A stretch of DNA of 48,033 nt, taken from a virus. Shown here one piece after another: positions 9,177-17,753 of the stretch (position 1 is the stretch's first letter; every line of letters begins with the position of its first letter). The translations under genes and the position numbers were made by a program. The stretch lies in the IMG/VR virus record IMGVR_UViG_3300028844_005083, positions 1 to 48,033 of that record. One strand, written 5' to 3'. Under the pieces are notes generated by a model. The model worked only from the letters and a program-made list of their open reading frames with translations. It ran no database searches and had not been told where the DNA came from.

Positions 9177-11225
9177 TCACTCTGGTGTTAGTGTAACCGT
9201 ATCTAACTGGGTGAGAACAGTACTGAGTTTAACAGAACCTATTTCAGTGCTAGAAATTACACCGCCAGGTATGTTATCACTAACGGTATTTATATAGGCT
9301 GTCGTACCACTGCTTATGCCTTCCAGCAACCCAGAAGTGGCACCGAAGGATTCAGAACCTGTTATCAGAAATCTCCCAGAGAATGCCTTGATATTCACGT
9401 TACCAAACCCGCTGATGGTCTCCGAGGAAACTACCTCTCCTACTGGCATGGTTCTGCCACTTTCTCCAATGGGGTTCAACTGCCTAACAATTTCCCCATC
9501 TTGGAACGCAGGATAAGGATCACCAGACGAAGGAGTTTCAGAATCTGAGATCTGAAGCCTGACCAGATTGTAATTTTTAGAGAATCCTAGTCCTTTGATT
9601 CCTCTTGTAGAAAAATGGGGGTATACCTCCCAATAGTTCCCACCAGTTATTGTACCAGAAGGACCGTAAAAGGTCCCCCCTAATGCCGCATCCACCGCGT
9701 ATTGTGAACCCTGAACAGCATTCTGTGTGCCACCTGGTCCGAAGGAAGCGGTTTGTCCAATGCTTTCCGCTACGTGGATGGTGGCACCCAAAGAACCACT
9801 TGCACCAGGATTCAAAAAGCTGGGAGATGCTGGTGCAGAATCATCGTCTTCGTTGTAGTACGTGTTACCTTCGGCAAGCCTCCACGGGTAACCAGCTGGA
9901 TAAAGATCTAGCCCCCCGCTGCCGCCAGTCCCGTTTGCCCTTAGGGACCTAATGGTGACATGTCTATAAGGGGTATAATGTCCGATCACTGGCACTTCAT
10001 ACTGGTTGAAATACCTGCCAGTTTCTGCTGTGATCGATACCCCCTCTTCCAGAAGGTATTCGCCGAACTGTTTGAATCCAGCTGGGTGGACCATTTTCTG
10101 GGTGGATTCTTTGTACTCTTGCAGGTTCCTGGATGATCTAACCACATAAGAATATTCTTGGTAATAATTACCATCTCTTATCTTACTGGTACTGCTTATT
10201 AGACCTTCTCCACCATCCCAGAATCCCTCGGTCTGTCTAATACTAGCCCCACCAGTGACCACCAGGACCGCTGCGGTACCTCCACCGTCGGTGCTTATCC
10301 CAGCACTCAGTGTTTCAGATAGTCGATAGTTGATGCCAGTGTCTTCCATTATAAAGCCTTTGACTTCACCCAAAGGCCCGACTGACCCGACATAAACTTC
10401 TGCACCGACACCAGTAGCAGATCCAGAAATATTAACCTTATCTCCGACTTTATATCCACTACCTTCGGCAGAGATCCCGATGACGTCCACGGTAGGATAA
10501 ATGTATTCTTCGGTCGTAGCACCACCAGTTAGATCGAAGGTTATATATTTTTCAGCCTCAAACGAACCGAACACACCACTTAGTTCCACCTCAATAAATT
10601 CATTATCATACCTCAGTATGTGATTGGTGGACTCCACAAAACCGTAGGCTGAGATGGAGCCTAAAGTAGGTCCAGCCTGCTCTACCCTTCTTCCCACCAT
10701 ATCGGGTACATTGGCAATATCAGTGGTTCTTGTGACCTTGAGGATGGAGGGTTGTTTCCACCGTCCGTCAGATAACTTTAAAATGTCCTGACTGGGATAA
10801 TATAATTGCGGTTCTTCACCAAAAAGCAGTCTAAAGAAAGTCTTATATGACTTCTCCGTACCTTTGGCACGGTAGAAGTCCAGCATCCTTTTTACCATTT
10901 TTCTTTTGTCTGTATCAGTTGACGCTAAGATCTCAGGGATGCCGTTTGCTAATTCATTAGTGAATCTTTTAACCAATTCGTCCTTGGTGTCGTCTACATC
11001 TCTATAATTTATTAAATTATTGGATTCATACTTAGGATTATCTTCAAACTCCATCCACTCGTAGTATTGCTTCAGGAATTCGGTGAATTGGGTATGATCA
11101 GTCGCTACGAACGACGGTACCTGTCTCCCCACAAGATTAGAGACTCCGTTATCGATATCTAAGGAGACACCGTCTAACTTGATTATTGCAATTATATCTT
11201 GTGGTAGCAGTAAAGGTACTAGCAT
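9177..11225 (-). CDS. Baseplate structural protein at the gp7 position
   Basis: A 682-residue protein. Residues about 30-150 carry a module well known from marine T4-type phages: VPSFVATDHTQFTEFLKQYY then EWMEFEDNP, followed by KRMLDFYRAKGTEKSYKTFF, RLLFGEEPQLYYP and DILKLSDGRW. The rest has Gly-rich repeats such as AEGSGYKVGDKV, similar to those in its gp8 neighbour. Phage annotations usually call this family a virion structural protein. Its place between gp6 and gp8 corresponds to T4 gene 7, a wedge component of 1032 residues, but I see no direct similarity to gp7, so that equivalence is positional. The ATG at 11225 follows the gp6 stop closely. The first 20 residues are hydrophobic (LVPLLLPQDIIAII) and the true start could be further in. 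Confidence 0.65.
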   Translation of the reverse strand: MLVPLLLPQDIIAIIKLDGVSLDIDNGVSNLVGRQVPSFVATDHTQFTEFLKQYYEWMEFEDNPKYESNNLINYRDVDDTKDELVKRFTNELANGIPEILASTDTDKRKMVKRMLDFYRAKGTEKSYKTFFRLLFGEEPQLYYPSQDILKLSDGRWKQPSILKVTRTTDIANVPDMVGRRVEQAGPTLGSISAYGFVESTNHILRYDNEFIEVELSGVFGSFEAEKYITFDLTGGATTEEYIYPTVDVIGISAEGSGYKVGDKVNISGSATGVGAEVYVGSVGPLGEVKGFIMEDTGINYRLSETLSAGISTDGGGTAAVLVVTGGASIRQTEGFWDGGEGLISSTSKIRDGNYYQEYSYVVRSSRNLQEYKESTQKMVHPAGFKQFGEYLLEEGVSITAETGRYFNQYEVPVIGHYTPYRHVTIRSLRANGTGGSGGLDLYPAGYPWRLAEGNTYYNEDDDSAPASPSFLNPGASGSLGATIHVAESIGQTASFGPGGTQNAVQGSQYAVDAALGGTFYGPSGTITGGNYWEVYPHFSTRGIKGLGFSKNYNLVRLQISDSETPSSGDPYPAFQDGEIVRQLNPIGESGRTMPVGEVVSSETISGFGNVNIKAFSGRFLITGSESFGATSGLLEGISSGTTAYINTVSDNIPGGVISSTEIGSVKLSTVLTQLDTVTLTPE
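9287..9294 (-). promoter_or_regulatory. T4-type late promoter box upstream of gp8
   Basis: An exact TATAAATA on the minus strand within the 3' part of the preceding gene, with a predicted start about 110 bases before the gp8 ATG. The match is exact, but chance occurrences of this AT-rich octamer are expected once or twice in a window this size. Confidence 0.45.
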
Positions 11226-11228
11226 TTA

Positions 11229-13127
11229 TCAGTATCCAGTTGAGGATGAGGACGATCCCGATCCAGTTGAGGATGAGGATGAGGGGTTAATAGTAACCCC
11301 AGGCACTTCTGAAGACATGACCACTGATACCGCTTCGGAATCTTCTGGATCAATGATCAGGATTGTTCTTCTGCTACTATCAATGTCTTTTGTAGCTGGT
11401 ACTGCTCTGACTCTAATGTCTTCGTAATCGATAGAAGAGTTTATGTTCAGACTAGACAGGCTGACCGTGCCAGCTACATAATCAACACTACCAGCATTTG
11501 GATTTATGATCTCGGTGTTGCCCACCAAGTCTTCTACCAGTCTCAACTTGCCGCTACCATCATCCTCGAAGAAGACATTTTTCTGGGCTCCCCCCGAGGT
11601 AGAGATCTTAAACCTGCTGCTGGTCACAACTCCAGCCATATGACCGTCGTGTGGATGGTAGATCGGGTTGTTGAAATCCAAAATGAAACCCTGGGTTTCA
11701 TTGTTGTTGGGGCTATATCTCTTTTCCATTGTGATGTCGGTCTCATTGCTGAGAATTGAGGCATCAGAGTCATCGATTTCTTTCAGGAATTTGGAGTACC
11801 TTAACCCTTTGCTGAACTTCTCAAGATAGGTGTCCGTATAATCTCTGATTCTAGAAGCAACCAACGCCTGAAGAGAAGAAGACTGGAGGGAGGAGACATC
11901 AGGATTATAATTGACTGCCGAACTAATTCTAAGATAGATGTAGTCTGGGTCAGTTATGTTTACCCTGATTCCCACAATATTCTTAGATTTCAGGATGGTA
12001 TCTGCTATTGATTTCTTCCTGGTTTCGGGGATAATCAATCCAGATTGAGGCTTGAAGGCAATATAGACCGACCCGAAATCTGGTGGTATATTATCTTCGC
12101 CACCCCAGACACTAACAGACTCCACATCTGGATAATCATTAACCAAGATAGATTGGTAATCCCTAACGGTCACCGCTCTATTTTGAGATTGATAACCCAG
12201 CGGAGATCTAAATCTGATGGATTCGATCGACTCCCGCTCTGCTCCACCTGATGCCTCGGATACCACCTCAACAACATTTCCACTACCGAAGGAGAAGGAT
12301 CTACTACCAGATGTGTCCCTTTTACCAATGCCGTTGGAGGACGATCCTTCGGAAACCAGATAGTTGACAGTGACCAGATTAGCGTTCTCTAATGCCTTAC
12401 CAATCACCCCATCTCCGAAGTAGATCTCGTATTTACCGTCTTCTACCTCTTGCAAGAAGTAGGCCTTAGATGTGCTGGTAAGGTCATTGAAATTAGTTCC
12501 CAAATCCCACAAGTCGACAAATCCAGTGCTGTCTGTGGCACTATTCTGGACCCTAACCCTGAGGGTTGAGGTATCGACATCGCTCTCTGGGATGATGAAC
12601 TTTCTCCTTGGATCATTCGAATCATAGATGAAAGATTGAGATCTCGATACCCCTTGCTGGAGGACCACGTTAGAGAAGTGGAATCCGTTGGTGGCTGCCA
12701 GGTCGATCTTGGTGGGTGTTTTAACAGAGAAAGTATAACTCTCGCCATCCTTGGATGCAGTGAACTGCTCCCCTCTGGGGATATTGTAACTTTCAGTGTA
12801 TCCTACCGTGCTTCCTAAGGTGATGTTCACTGTTGCCTCTGATCCCCTAACCGAAGTGGGGGTATATCCCAAGTGCTTGGCATGGGACACGATGTTGGAC
12901 CTATCTGCAGCACTATCCAGGAACATCTCATTGGCGATCATGTTGTTATAGAAGGCCTCGTAGTGGGTGTTATAAGCAAGTGCATCCAGCAGGATGTTTA
13001 TGCCAGCACCTTCGAAGTTGTAGTCAGCAAAAGCAGTCTGACCACCCAGATAGTTCTTCAAGGAACTTTTAATGGAATCGAAATCCAAGTTGTTCACCGA
13101 AAGATTCGTTTTATTGCTTGTAGACAT
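11229..13127 (-). CDS. 6: Baseplate wedge protein gp6
   Basis: A 632-residue protein (T4 gp6 is 660). The N-terminus is highly diagnostic: FDSIKSSLKNYLGGQ, then YNFEGAGINILLDALAYNTH and the YNNMIANEMFLDSA stretch (about residues 15-75), followed by LGYTPTSVRGS. gp6 forms the continuous inner ring of the baseplate that holds the wedges together and belongs to the wider gpJ-like baseplate family. The last ~25 residues are a Ser/Gly-rich tail (SSSSSTGSGSSSSSTGY) encoded by a 27-bp repeat, which is unusual for gp6. Its ATG overlaps the gp25 stop (TAATG at 13125-13129), so the two are translationally coupled. Confidence 0.92.
   Translation of the reverse strand: MSTSNKTNLSVNNLDFDSIKSSLKNYLGGQTAFADYNFEGAGINILLDALAYNTHYEAFYNNMIANEMFLDSAADRSNIVSHAKHLGYTPTSVRGSEATVNITLGSTVGYTESYNIPRGEQFTASKDGESYTFSVKTPTKIDLAATNGFHFSNVVLQQGVSRSQSFIYDSNDPRRKFIIPESDVDTSTLRVRVQNSATDSTGFVDLWDLGTNFNDLTSTSKAYFLQEVEDGKYEIYFGDGVIGKALENANLVTVNYLVSEGSSSNGIGKRDTSGSRSFSFGSGNVVEVVSEASGGAERESIESIRFRSPLGYQSQNRAVTVRDYQSILVNDYPDVESVSVWGGEDNIPPDFGSVYIAFKPQSGLIIPETRKKSIADTILKSKNIVGIRVNITDPDYIYLRISSAVNYNPDVSSLQSSSLQALVASRIRDYTDTYLEKFSKGLRYSKFLKEIDDSDASILSNETDITMEKRYSPNNNETQGFILDFNNPIYHPHDGHMAGVVTSSRFKISTSGGAQKNVFFEDDGSGKLRLVEDLVGNTEIINPNAGSVDYVAGTVSLSSLNINSSIDYEDIRVRAVPATKDIDSSRRTILIIDPEDSEAVSVVMSSEVPGVTINPSSSSSTGSGSSSSSTGY
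11234..11279. repeat. 27-bp-period direct repeat at the 3' end of gp6
   Basis: The 19-base string starting atccagttgaggatg occurs at 11234-11252 and again at 11261-11279. It encodes the Ser-rich C-terminal tail of gp6 on the minus strand. Replication slippage here would change tail length in 9-residue steps without shifting the frame. Confidence 0.75.
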
Positions 13128-13516
13128 TATCTCAGCCTCTCTAGTGTCAGGTTAACAACTACTGGATCTGGGATATTTTTCACTCTGAAATAGATCCCGA
13201 TATTGAAGCCATTTGCTTCTTGATCTGCAATGACTTGTACTTCAAAAAGATCGATCCTGGGTTCGAACTGCTTGAGTGCAGATACGATATTCTGTCTTAA
13301 ATGCATTGCAGTCACGGGAGACAGAGGCTCGAATAGCATTTCTCTAATGCCAGGCTCTATGTCTGGGTTGAAAGGTTTTTCATATTTTGCCATTAAAACA
13401 AGATTCTTGACGGATCTTTTTACGGCTTCTACCCCCTCCTTCACTGTTACATCTCCAGTGGTGGGGTGTGCAATAAAGTCTAGATCCAAATCTCGCCATC
13501 TGTCTATATTAGCCAT
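13127..13516 (-). CDS. 25: Baseplate wedge protein gp25
   Basis: A 129-residue protein, close to T4 gp25 (132). It shows the GPW/gp25 family pattern: VKRSVKNLVLMAKYEKPFNP near residue 35, DIEPGIREMLFEPL near 52, then IVSALKQFEPRI and a final beta-strand pair. gp25 has a lysozyme-like fold but is structural, and it joins gp6 and gp53 in the wedge and helps trigger sheath contraction. The start overlaps the end of the upstream gene by 8 bases and the stop overlaps the gp6 ATG, placing it in a tight minus-strand operon. Confidence 0.9.
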   Translation of the reverse strand: MANIDRWRDLDLDFIAHPTTGDVTVKEGVEAVKRSVKNLVLMAKYEKPFNPDIEPGIREMLFEPLSPVTAMHLRQNIVSALKQFEPRIDLFEVQVIADQEANGFNIGIYFRVKNIPDPVVVNLTLERLR

Positions 13517-14171
13517 GAATGTTCGCTCCTATCATCTGTCCTTCAATATATCTGGCGAACTGTGGCATCTCTAAGGTGACTAAGTCGTCATCCAACTCAT
13601 CTGCCTTGTCCCAGTTGCACCATTCTACCAGCAGACAACCTACCGTCAAAACACCTCTTGCATTCTTTAACGGTAACATAGAATAAACTAAAGTATGGTT
13701 TGCCTCCAAGTGTCTCTTAAGATGACAGTCGGGGAGACTAGAAGTGATTTCGACTGATGCCTGGTCTCTGGACAAGATCTCCAGCATTTCCATAAAAGCG
13801 GTGACCTGTAAGTTCTGTCTAGAACCCATTGATTCAGATACGCCTACCACGCAGGATTCATGCGTCAGGGAGAATTTCTTCATGGATGATCCATCCAAGA
13901 AATTGCCCCCATTGTGGAATTGCAATACTGCTGCTCTCTCAGCACCCAGTTTCACACGAATCTCGGTCAGAAATTCATGGATTCTAGTATGCTGTTCCCT
14001 ATAAGAAGAAGCACATGGGTTTATAATCTTCTTTTTGTTTTTTACACTGCTATTGATGGTGGTTGCCCCTATCGCCAGACCAGCCATAACCACTATTAGG
14101 ACCATCCCCACTTCAATCCAGGATCCCAATATGTCTATAGCCCAAAAAGAATTGTCTACTGAGTCTACCAT
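13509..14171 (-). CDS. Membrane-anchored GAF-like domain protein inside the baseplate operon
   Basis: A 220-residue protein. Residues about 15-40 form one hydrophobic segment (WIEVGMVLIVVMAGLAIGAT) followed by a Lys-rich stretch (KNKKK), so the N-terminus is probably outside and the rest cytoplasmic. Residues about 60-210 resemble a GAF-type fold: RIHEFLTEIRVKLGAERAAV, LQFHNGGNFLDGSSMKKFSL then THESCVVGVS. The FHNGG...KKFS..HE pattern recurs in uncharacterised phage and bacterial proteins. No known baseplate protein has this make-up. A late promoter (14191-14198) and GGGGAGG lie directly upstream, and the gene overlaps gp25, so it is expressed with tail genes. Its function is unknown; it could be an infection- or membrane-related sensor. 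Confidence 0.6.
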   Translation of the reverse strand: MVDSVDNSFWAIDILGSWIEVGMVLIVVMAGLAIGATTINSSVKNKKKIINPCASSYREQHTRIHEFLTEIRVKLGAERAAVLQFHNGGNFLDGSSMKKFSLTHESCVVGVSESMGSRQNLQVTAFMEMLEILSRDQASVEITSSLPDCHLKRHLEANHTLVYSMLPLKNARGVLTVGCLLVEWCNWDKADELDDDLVTLEMPQFARYIEGQMIGANIHG

Positions 14172-14190
14172 GTATACCTCCCCATGGCTC

Positions 14191-14198
14191 TATTTATA
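14191..14198 (-). promoter_or_regulatory. T4-type late promoter box
   Basis: TATAAATA on the minus strand, 20 bases before the ATG of the GAF-like gene, with the strong ribosome site GGGGAGG in the short leader. It would drive the GAF-like protein, gp25 and gp6 as a late transcript. Confidence 0.75.
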
Positions 14199-15081
14199 TG
14201 TTGTCGACGTCATCCAGCTTCGACTTCAGGGTGTCAGTCTGCAGGCTATCAAGCAATACAGACCCGAAAGCAGTATCTTTCGACATGCTGAGTACAGACG
14301 CGCCTCTAGAATACTTCTTGAGGAAGTTCAAAGAGTCAGATAATGCTTTGTTATCCCTTGTAATCAGATCAGAAGCATCAGATGAAAATCTATTTGCTAT
14401 GGAAACAATATCCCCCAGATCAGATAACTCCACCTCTACATTACTTGGGTCGAGAACGGTGGACTCCCCGTCTAGGGTGAAACCCAAGTTCTGTCCGTTG
14501 ATGGAGAAACCGTCTCTACCCACAAAACTCTCTATATCCGACATCAATCCCTTTCCAGAGAACAATATAGAGGAGAAGTGTATTGAATAGTTGTCCTCGA
14601 CGGGAGCGGTTGCTCCTCTCATGGCATCCTGGGCAGAGTTAATGGCTGAGGCTATACCTTGGAGTGCATTAAACCCGAAGAGGTCTCCATCGAACACATC
14701 ATAATGGGAACCACCCGATGCACCACTGATTCTGGCAGTATGATCTTTGAACTCAGTTGTTAATTTGGTACCCAGACTAGAGCATGCTGCAGCGGCTGCT
14801 GATGTCTGCTGATATAAAGGTGGGTAGTTGGGCACTGATGGACTTGATCCAGCCACAGCGGCACCCAGAAATGTCAGCAAAGACGATGCCCTGCTCAACC
14901 CCGCCGCATTCATAAAGATGTCACCCTCTACTGGGTTTTGGAACAGAGACACACCGTCAATAGCAAGTTGGATTACTTCCTTTTCCGCACTTGTATACTG
15001 AGGATCTGGTATGTCTACACCAGAGGTAGTGCCGTCTGGATTGGTGATTACAGTAGAAAATGTCTGGTGTGGGTATGCCAT
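14194..15081 (-). CDS. Uncharacterised virion-operon protein
   Basis: A 295-residue protein whose family I do not recognise. It is rich in Ala, Ser and Asp with long helical stretches: a central Ala-rich segment (QQTSAAAAACSSLGTKL near residue 95) and a C-terminal half with many Asp and Leu. It has no signal peptide and no clear membrane segment, though a short hydrophobic patch (LLTFLGAAVAG) lies near residue 68. It lies between the PAAR tip gene and the GAF-like gene, three bases after the PAAR stop, in the hub/spike section of the operon. A structural or assembly role in the hub is inferred from context only. Confidence 0.55.
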   Translation of the reverse strand: MAYPHQTFSTVITNPDGTTSGVDIPDPQYTSAEKEVIQLAIDGVSLFQNPVEGDIFMNAAGLSRASSLLTFLGAAVAGSSPSVPNYPPLYQQTSAAAAACSSLGTKLTTEFKDHTARISGASGGSHYDVFDGDLFGFNALQGIASAINSAQDAMRGATAPVEDNYSIHFSSILFSGKGLMSDIESFVGRDGFSINGQNLGFTLDGESTVLDPSNVEVELSDLGDIVSIANRFSSDASDLITRDNKALSDSLNFLKKYSRGASVLSMSKDTAFGSVLLDSLQTDTLKSKLDDVDNI

Positions 15082-15083
15082 GT

Positions 15084-15353
15084 TTATCCTATTAGTACGT
15101 TAGAAGATCCAGTGGATGTATGCCCACAAGTGGCAGGGTCACCTTGCTTAATCACTGGTTGTCCGCCAGCAAGAACCGATCTTGGTCCCCCGATGAGCAT
15201 TGCTGCACCTGCGTGCTGGTTCTCTCCATGACCAGCAACGGCATCGCCCAATACAGAGATAGGAAACCCGTTCACAAGAACACTAGAGACTCCTGGACCT
15301 AAAATGGTACCAGCGGCAGTATCTGTCAAAGTCCTTGTTGCTCCTTGTGCCAT
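15084..15353 (-). CDS. PAAR-domain spike tip protein (T4 gp5.4-like)
   Basis: An 89-residue protein made of a single PAAR domain: an early GPGVSSVLVNGFPISVLGD strand pair, then VAGHGENQHAG with the metal-binding His residues, GGPRSVLAGGQPVIKQGD, and the late Cys/His pair in ATCGHTSTGS. PAAR proteins sit on the end of the central spike, fold around one metal ion and sharpen it for membrane puncture. T4 has the 97-residue gp5.4 in this role. The gene lies close to gp5 (17754-18677), as expected for spike parts. Its ATG overlaps the upstream stop by one base. Confidence 0.88.
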   Translation of the reverse strand: MAQGATRTLTDTAAGTILGPGVSSVLVNGFPISVLGDAVAGHGENQHAGAAMLIGGPRSVLAGGQPVIKQGDPATCGHTSTGSSNVLIG

Positions 15354-16468
15354 CAGAAGCTCCTAGAGGTTTCTTTGATCGGAATAGGGGCAACACCACC
15401 AGAGGACTGGAAGTCTGTCCTTACTAGCGAGGTTAGTTTAGAGGGATCTTTAGGATCGGGGATGCCAAGAACGCCCTTTACTAATGCCCCCCCACCAGGC
15501 GCGTTATTTAGCTGATAGTTGGTGGTGTCAATGAATGGATTTTCGGTTAGGGTAATGTCATCTAAACTCACGGCAAGATCAGCAGTCTGAGCAGTCGTAA
15601 CTGCTCCGAATGCATTCTGGTATGCAAGAAGGCCAAAAGTAATATTATTAGTTCCCTTACTATTTTTGATTCCAGTACCAACACTATAAAGTATATTGCC
15701 ATATATCGCCGATGGTGTCGAGGTCCTGACCGTTGTGGGCCCCTCTACAAATTCTACCCCCACATCCATATTGTATATGGTATTATTGACAAGAGTCATG
15801 GCACCCTGACTACCACCAGTACAACTTATGCCGACATGGCTCTCTGCCCCATCCTCATTAATAACCAAACAGTTTATTATCTGGTTCTGTCTAAATCCAG
15901 TAGCGGCTACTATTGCCGATCCCGCAGATCCAGAAGCAGCATCTATAACCACCACACAGTTCACCATCGTTCCACGATTGCATTTGAAAACTTCGTCACC
16001 TGCTTGAGTAACTTTACCTTGGGCAAAACATTCAACAGCAGCAGAATCAATGATTTCCATCACATTACCAAACGAATATGAGTTTACGGCCTTGCATCTA
16101 TACGCAACACTACCGTCCCCCCTTATGTTGATTGCGGGAGTGCCATCTCCGTCCGCATCAACATCAAAATACCTTAGTTCCACACCCTCCGCATTAAAAT
16201 AGATTGGGGAGAATGTCTGGTACATTCCGCCGTCGCCTGGAGTCGTTTCATAACCTTCGACTACAGTATTACCCGTATTCGTGTTTGAGTTGGTGGTAAA
16301 AGTGAGGTTTGTAGTCTTCACGCCTTCTCGCGACGTGTGCCTTTTACAGTATAGGTGATCACCAGCACTAAGGGCGTCTAGTGCCGTCTGGAGATCTTGA
16401 TAGGCGTTTGCCTCGCTGCTACCGTCGTTATCACCACTTGCTTGACTGTAATAGTATACTGTTGCCAT
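15353..16468 (-). CDS. Right-handed beta-helix protein (pectate-lyase-like fold), probable virion protein
   Basis: A 371-residue protein. The first 40 residues (VYYYSQASGDNDGSSEANAY, then QDLQTALDALSAGDHLYCK) are the typical opening of parallel beta-helix proteins related to pectate lyase and tailspikes. After this come coils with short hydrophobic strands and Asn/Gly turns, such as RCKAVNSYSFGNVMEI, NQIINCLVINEDG and MTLVNNTIYNMDVGVEF. No catalytic residues can be assigned. It is encoded between the PAAR tip and the collagen-like fibre, so it is probably a virion protein contacting the host surface or a polysaccharide. Location on the particle is inferred. Its ATG overlaps the preceding stop by one base. 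Confidence 0.65.
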   Translation of the reverse strand: MATVYYYSQASGDNDGSSEANAYQDLQTALDALSAGDHLYCKRHTSREGVKTTNLTFTTNSNTNTGNTVVEGYETTPGDGGMYQTFSPIYFNAEGVELRYFDVDADGDGTPAINIRGDGSVAYRCKAVNSYSFGNVMEIIDSAAVECFAQGKVTQAGDEVFKCNRGTMVNCVVVIDAASGSAGSAIVAATGFRQNQIINCLVINEDGAESHVGISCTGGSQGAMTLVNNTIYNMDVGVEFVEGPTTVRTSTPSAIYGNILYSVGTGIKNSKGTNNITFGLLAYQNAFGAVTTAQTADLAVSLDDITLTENPFIDTTNYQLNNAPGGGALVKGVLGIPDPKDPSKLTSLVRTDFQSSGGVAPIPIKETSRSF

Positions 16469-16785
16469 TAGTCACTCGAAGAATAAAGAAGAGGTCGGAC
16501 ACAAGGTTTTGCAATAACCGCTGTAGCTGCAGTATCAATATCCCCAAGAAGAGCACCAAACACAGCAGCAACTGCATTGATGTCTGCACCAGTCAAACGA
16601 CTGATGCCCTCTGCATCCCTACCGTCTACAACGGGTGAGGTATCGTTTGGAAAATCGCTGCTTAGCTGTGCCCACTTAAGTGCAAAATCATCCCCTCGTG
16701 CTTTCATATATCGAATGTTCTCGCACATGGGTCTAATATATTCGTTGACGAATTTAATCGCCTCTGCGTCTGTGATGTCTGCCAT
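16468..16785 (-). CDS. Small conserved-looking protein in the spike operon
   Basis: A 105-residue, probably mostly helical protein: DAEAIKFVNEYIRPMCENIR followed by FALKWAQLSSDF, then LTGADINAVAAVFGALLGDI. I do not recognise a named family. There is no signal or membrane segment. It lies ten bases after the collagen-like fibre gene and overlaps the beta-helix gene by one base, so it may act as a chaperone or adaptor for one of them. That role is a guess from position. Confidence 0.5.
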   Translation of the reverse strand: MADITDAEAIKFVNEYIRPMCENIRYMKARGDDFALKWAQLSSDFPNDTSPVVDGRDAEGISRLTGADINAVAAVFGALLGDIDTAATAVIAKPCVRPLLYSSSD

Positions 16786-16795
16786 TGAGCTTCTC

Positions 16796-17752
16796 CTATA
16801 AAGCTGTTAAGTTCAAAAATAGCTGTACCTTGTCCACATCGCCAGAATTACCGTGGACAAAGGGATATATCCACTCCCCAGCGGCTAATGTAGACCCAGC
16901 ACTGTTACCGTTATTGCCCAAACTATGGTAGTATGTTAGCCCAGCACCACCCAAAAATGTTAGGATGTCTACGTCTGACCCTCCTGAACTTCCTATTTCT
17001 AAAGTCACCCCAGATGTGGCACCGACAGAACCTACGGGACCTGTTAAACCTTTGACCTTTTTCACGCAAAGCTCGATTCTCTTATCGGACCCAGATAGAC
17101 CGCTCTGAATATAGGCTGCCGCGTTGGATACAAAATATCCAGATGACATTTGTCGGAGGGCATCTAGTTTATCACCAGTACCCAGAGGAGAACCGCTTCC
17201 ATCTAGGATGAACCCGATGGACAATGTACCACCCCCTCCAGCCTCCCCGTCGGCTCCAGTAGCACCAGTCGCTCCAGTGACACCAGATGTACCAGTAGCA
17301 CCAGTCGCTCCAGTCACACCAGCAGGTCCAGTCGCTCCAGTGACACCAGATGTGCCAGTAGCACCAGTAGGTCCAATCCCTCCAGTAGGGACACTGATAG
17401 TAATGCCACCGCTACCAGAGGTTATAGAGACATTTTCTCCAGCGAGAAAGACAACGTCACCAGTCAAGTTATTGATGGTCTCAACATTGTTGATGTCGAT
17501 CCCTCTTCTTAGATCAGAAGTACCTGAAGGTCCAGGTTTCTGGGCAACATCAGTACCTAAATTAACAGAACCTTTTCTCCCTCTAAGAATAATGGCTATT
17601 TCATCAAGGTTATCACCGAACAATATGGTCTCTTCACTGGTCAACTGCCTAGTAGAAGACTTAGATACAACCACAGTATCACCAGAAAGGACCAGTTTGA
17701 CCCCAGCCTTTTCTAGGAAGTTTACTAAAGTTTGTGCAGTTGTGTTGCTCAT
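16796..17752 (-). CDS. Collagen-like fibre protein
   Basis: A 318-residue protein. Residues about 1-120 form a non-repetitive N-terminal part (LVNFLEKAGVKLVLSGDTVV). Then about 17 Gly-X-Y triplets follow (GPTGATGTSGVTGATGPAGV and on), a collagen-like triple helix, at about residues 125-172. A Gly-rich linker leads to a C-terminal beta-rich head of roughly 140 residues. This is the usual plan of phage collagen-like fibres, which trimerise and display a receptor-binding or decorating head. It lies two bases from gp5, which is an uncommon position. The GXT triplets are Thr- and Ala-rich rather than Pro-rich. Confidence 0.75.
   Translation of the reverse strand: MSNTTAQTLVNFLEKAGVKLVLSGDTVVVSKSSTRQLTSEETILFGDNLDEIAIILRGRKGSVNLGTDVAQKPGPSGTSDLRRGIDINNVETINNLTGDVVFLAGENVSITSGSGGITISVPTGGIGPTGATGTSGVTGATGPAGVTGATGATGTSGVTGATGATGADGEAGGGGTLSIGFILDGSGSPLGTGDKLDALRQMSSGYFVSNAAAYIQSGLSGSDKRIELCVKKVKGLTGPVGSVGATSGVTLEIGSSGGSDVDILTFLGGAGLTYYHSLGNNGNSAGSTLAAGEWIYPFVHGNSGDVDKVQLFLNLTAL
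17248..17385. repeat. DNA repeats encoding the collagen-like region
   Basis: Short repeats of 9-, 18- and 63-base period on the minus strand encode Gly-X-Thr triplets. The longest near-identical unit starts gctccagtgacaccagatgt at 17271 and recurs at 17334 with one difference over about 35 bases. These repeats allow triplet gain or loss by recombination. Confidence 0.7.
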
Positions 17753-17753
17753 A

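Noticed and set aside
13127-13516. gp25 as a tail lysozyme.
   Set aside because: Its fold is related to lysozyme but the family is structural; no catalytic residues are claimed for it.
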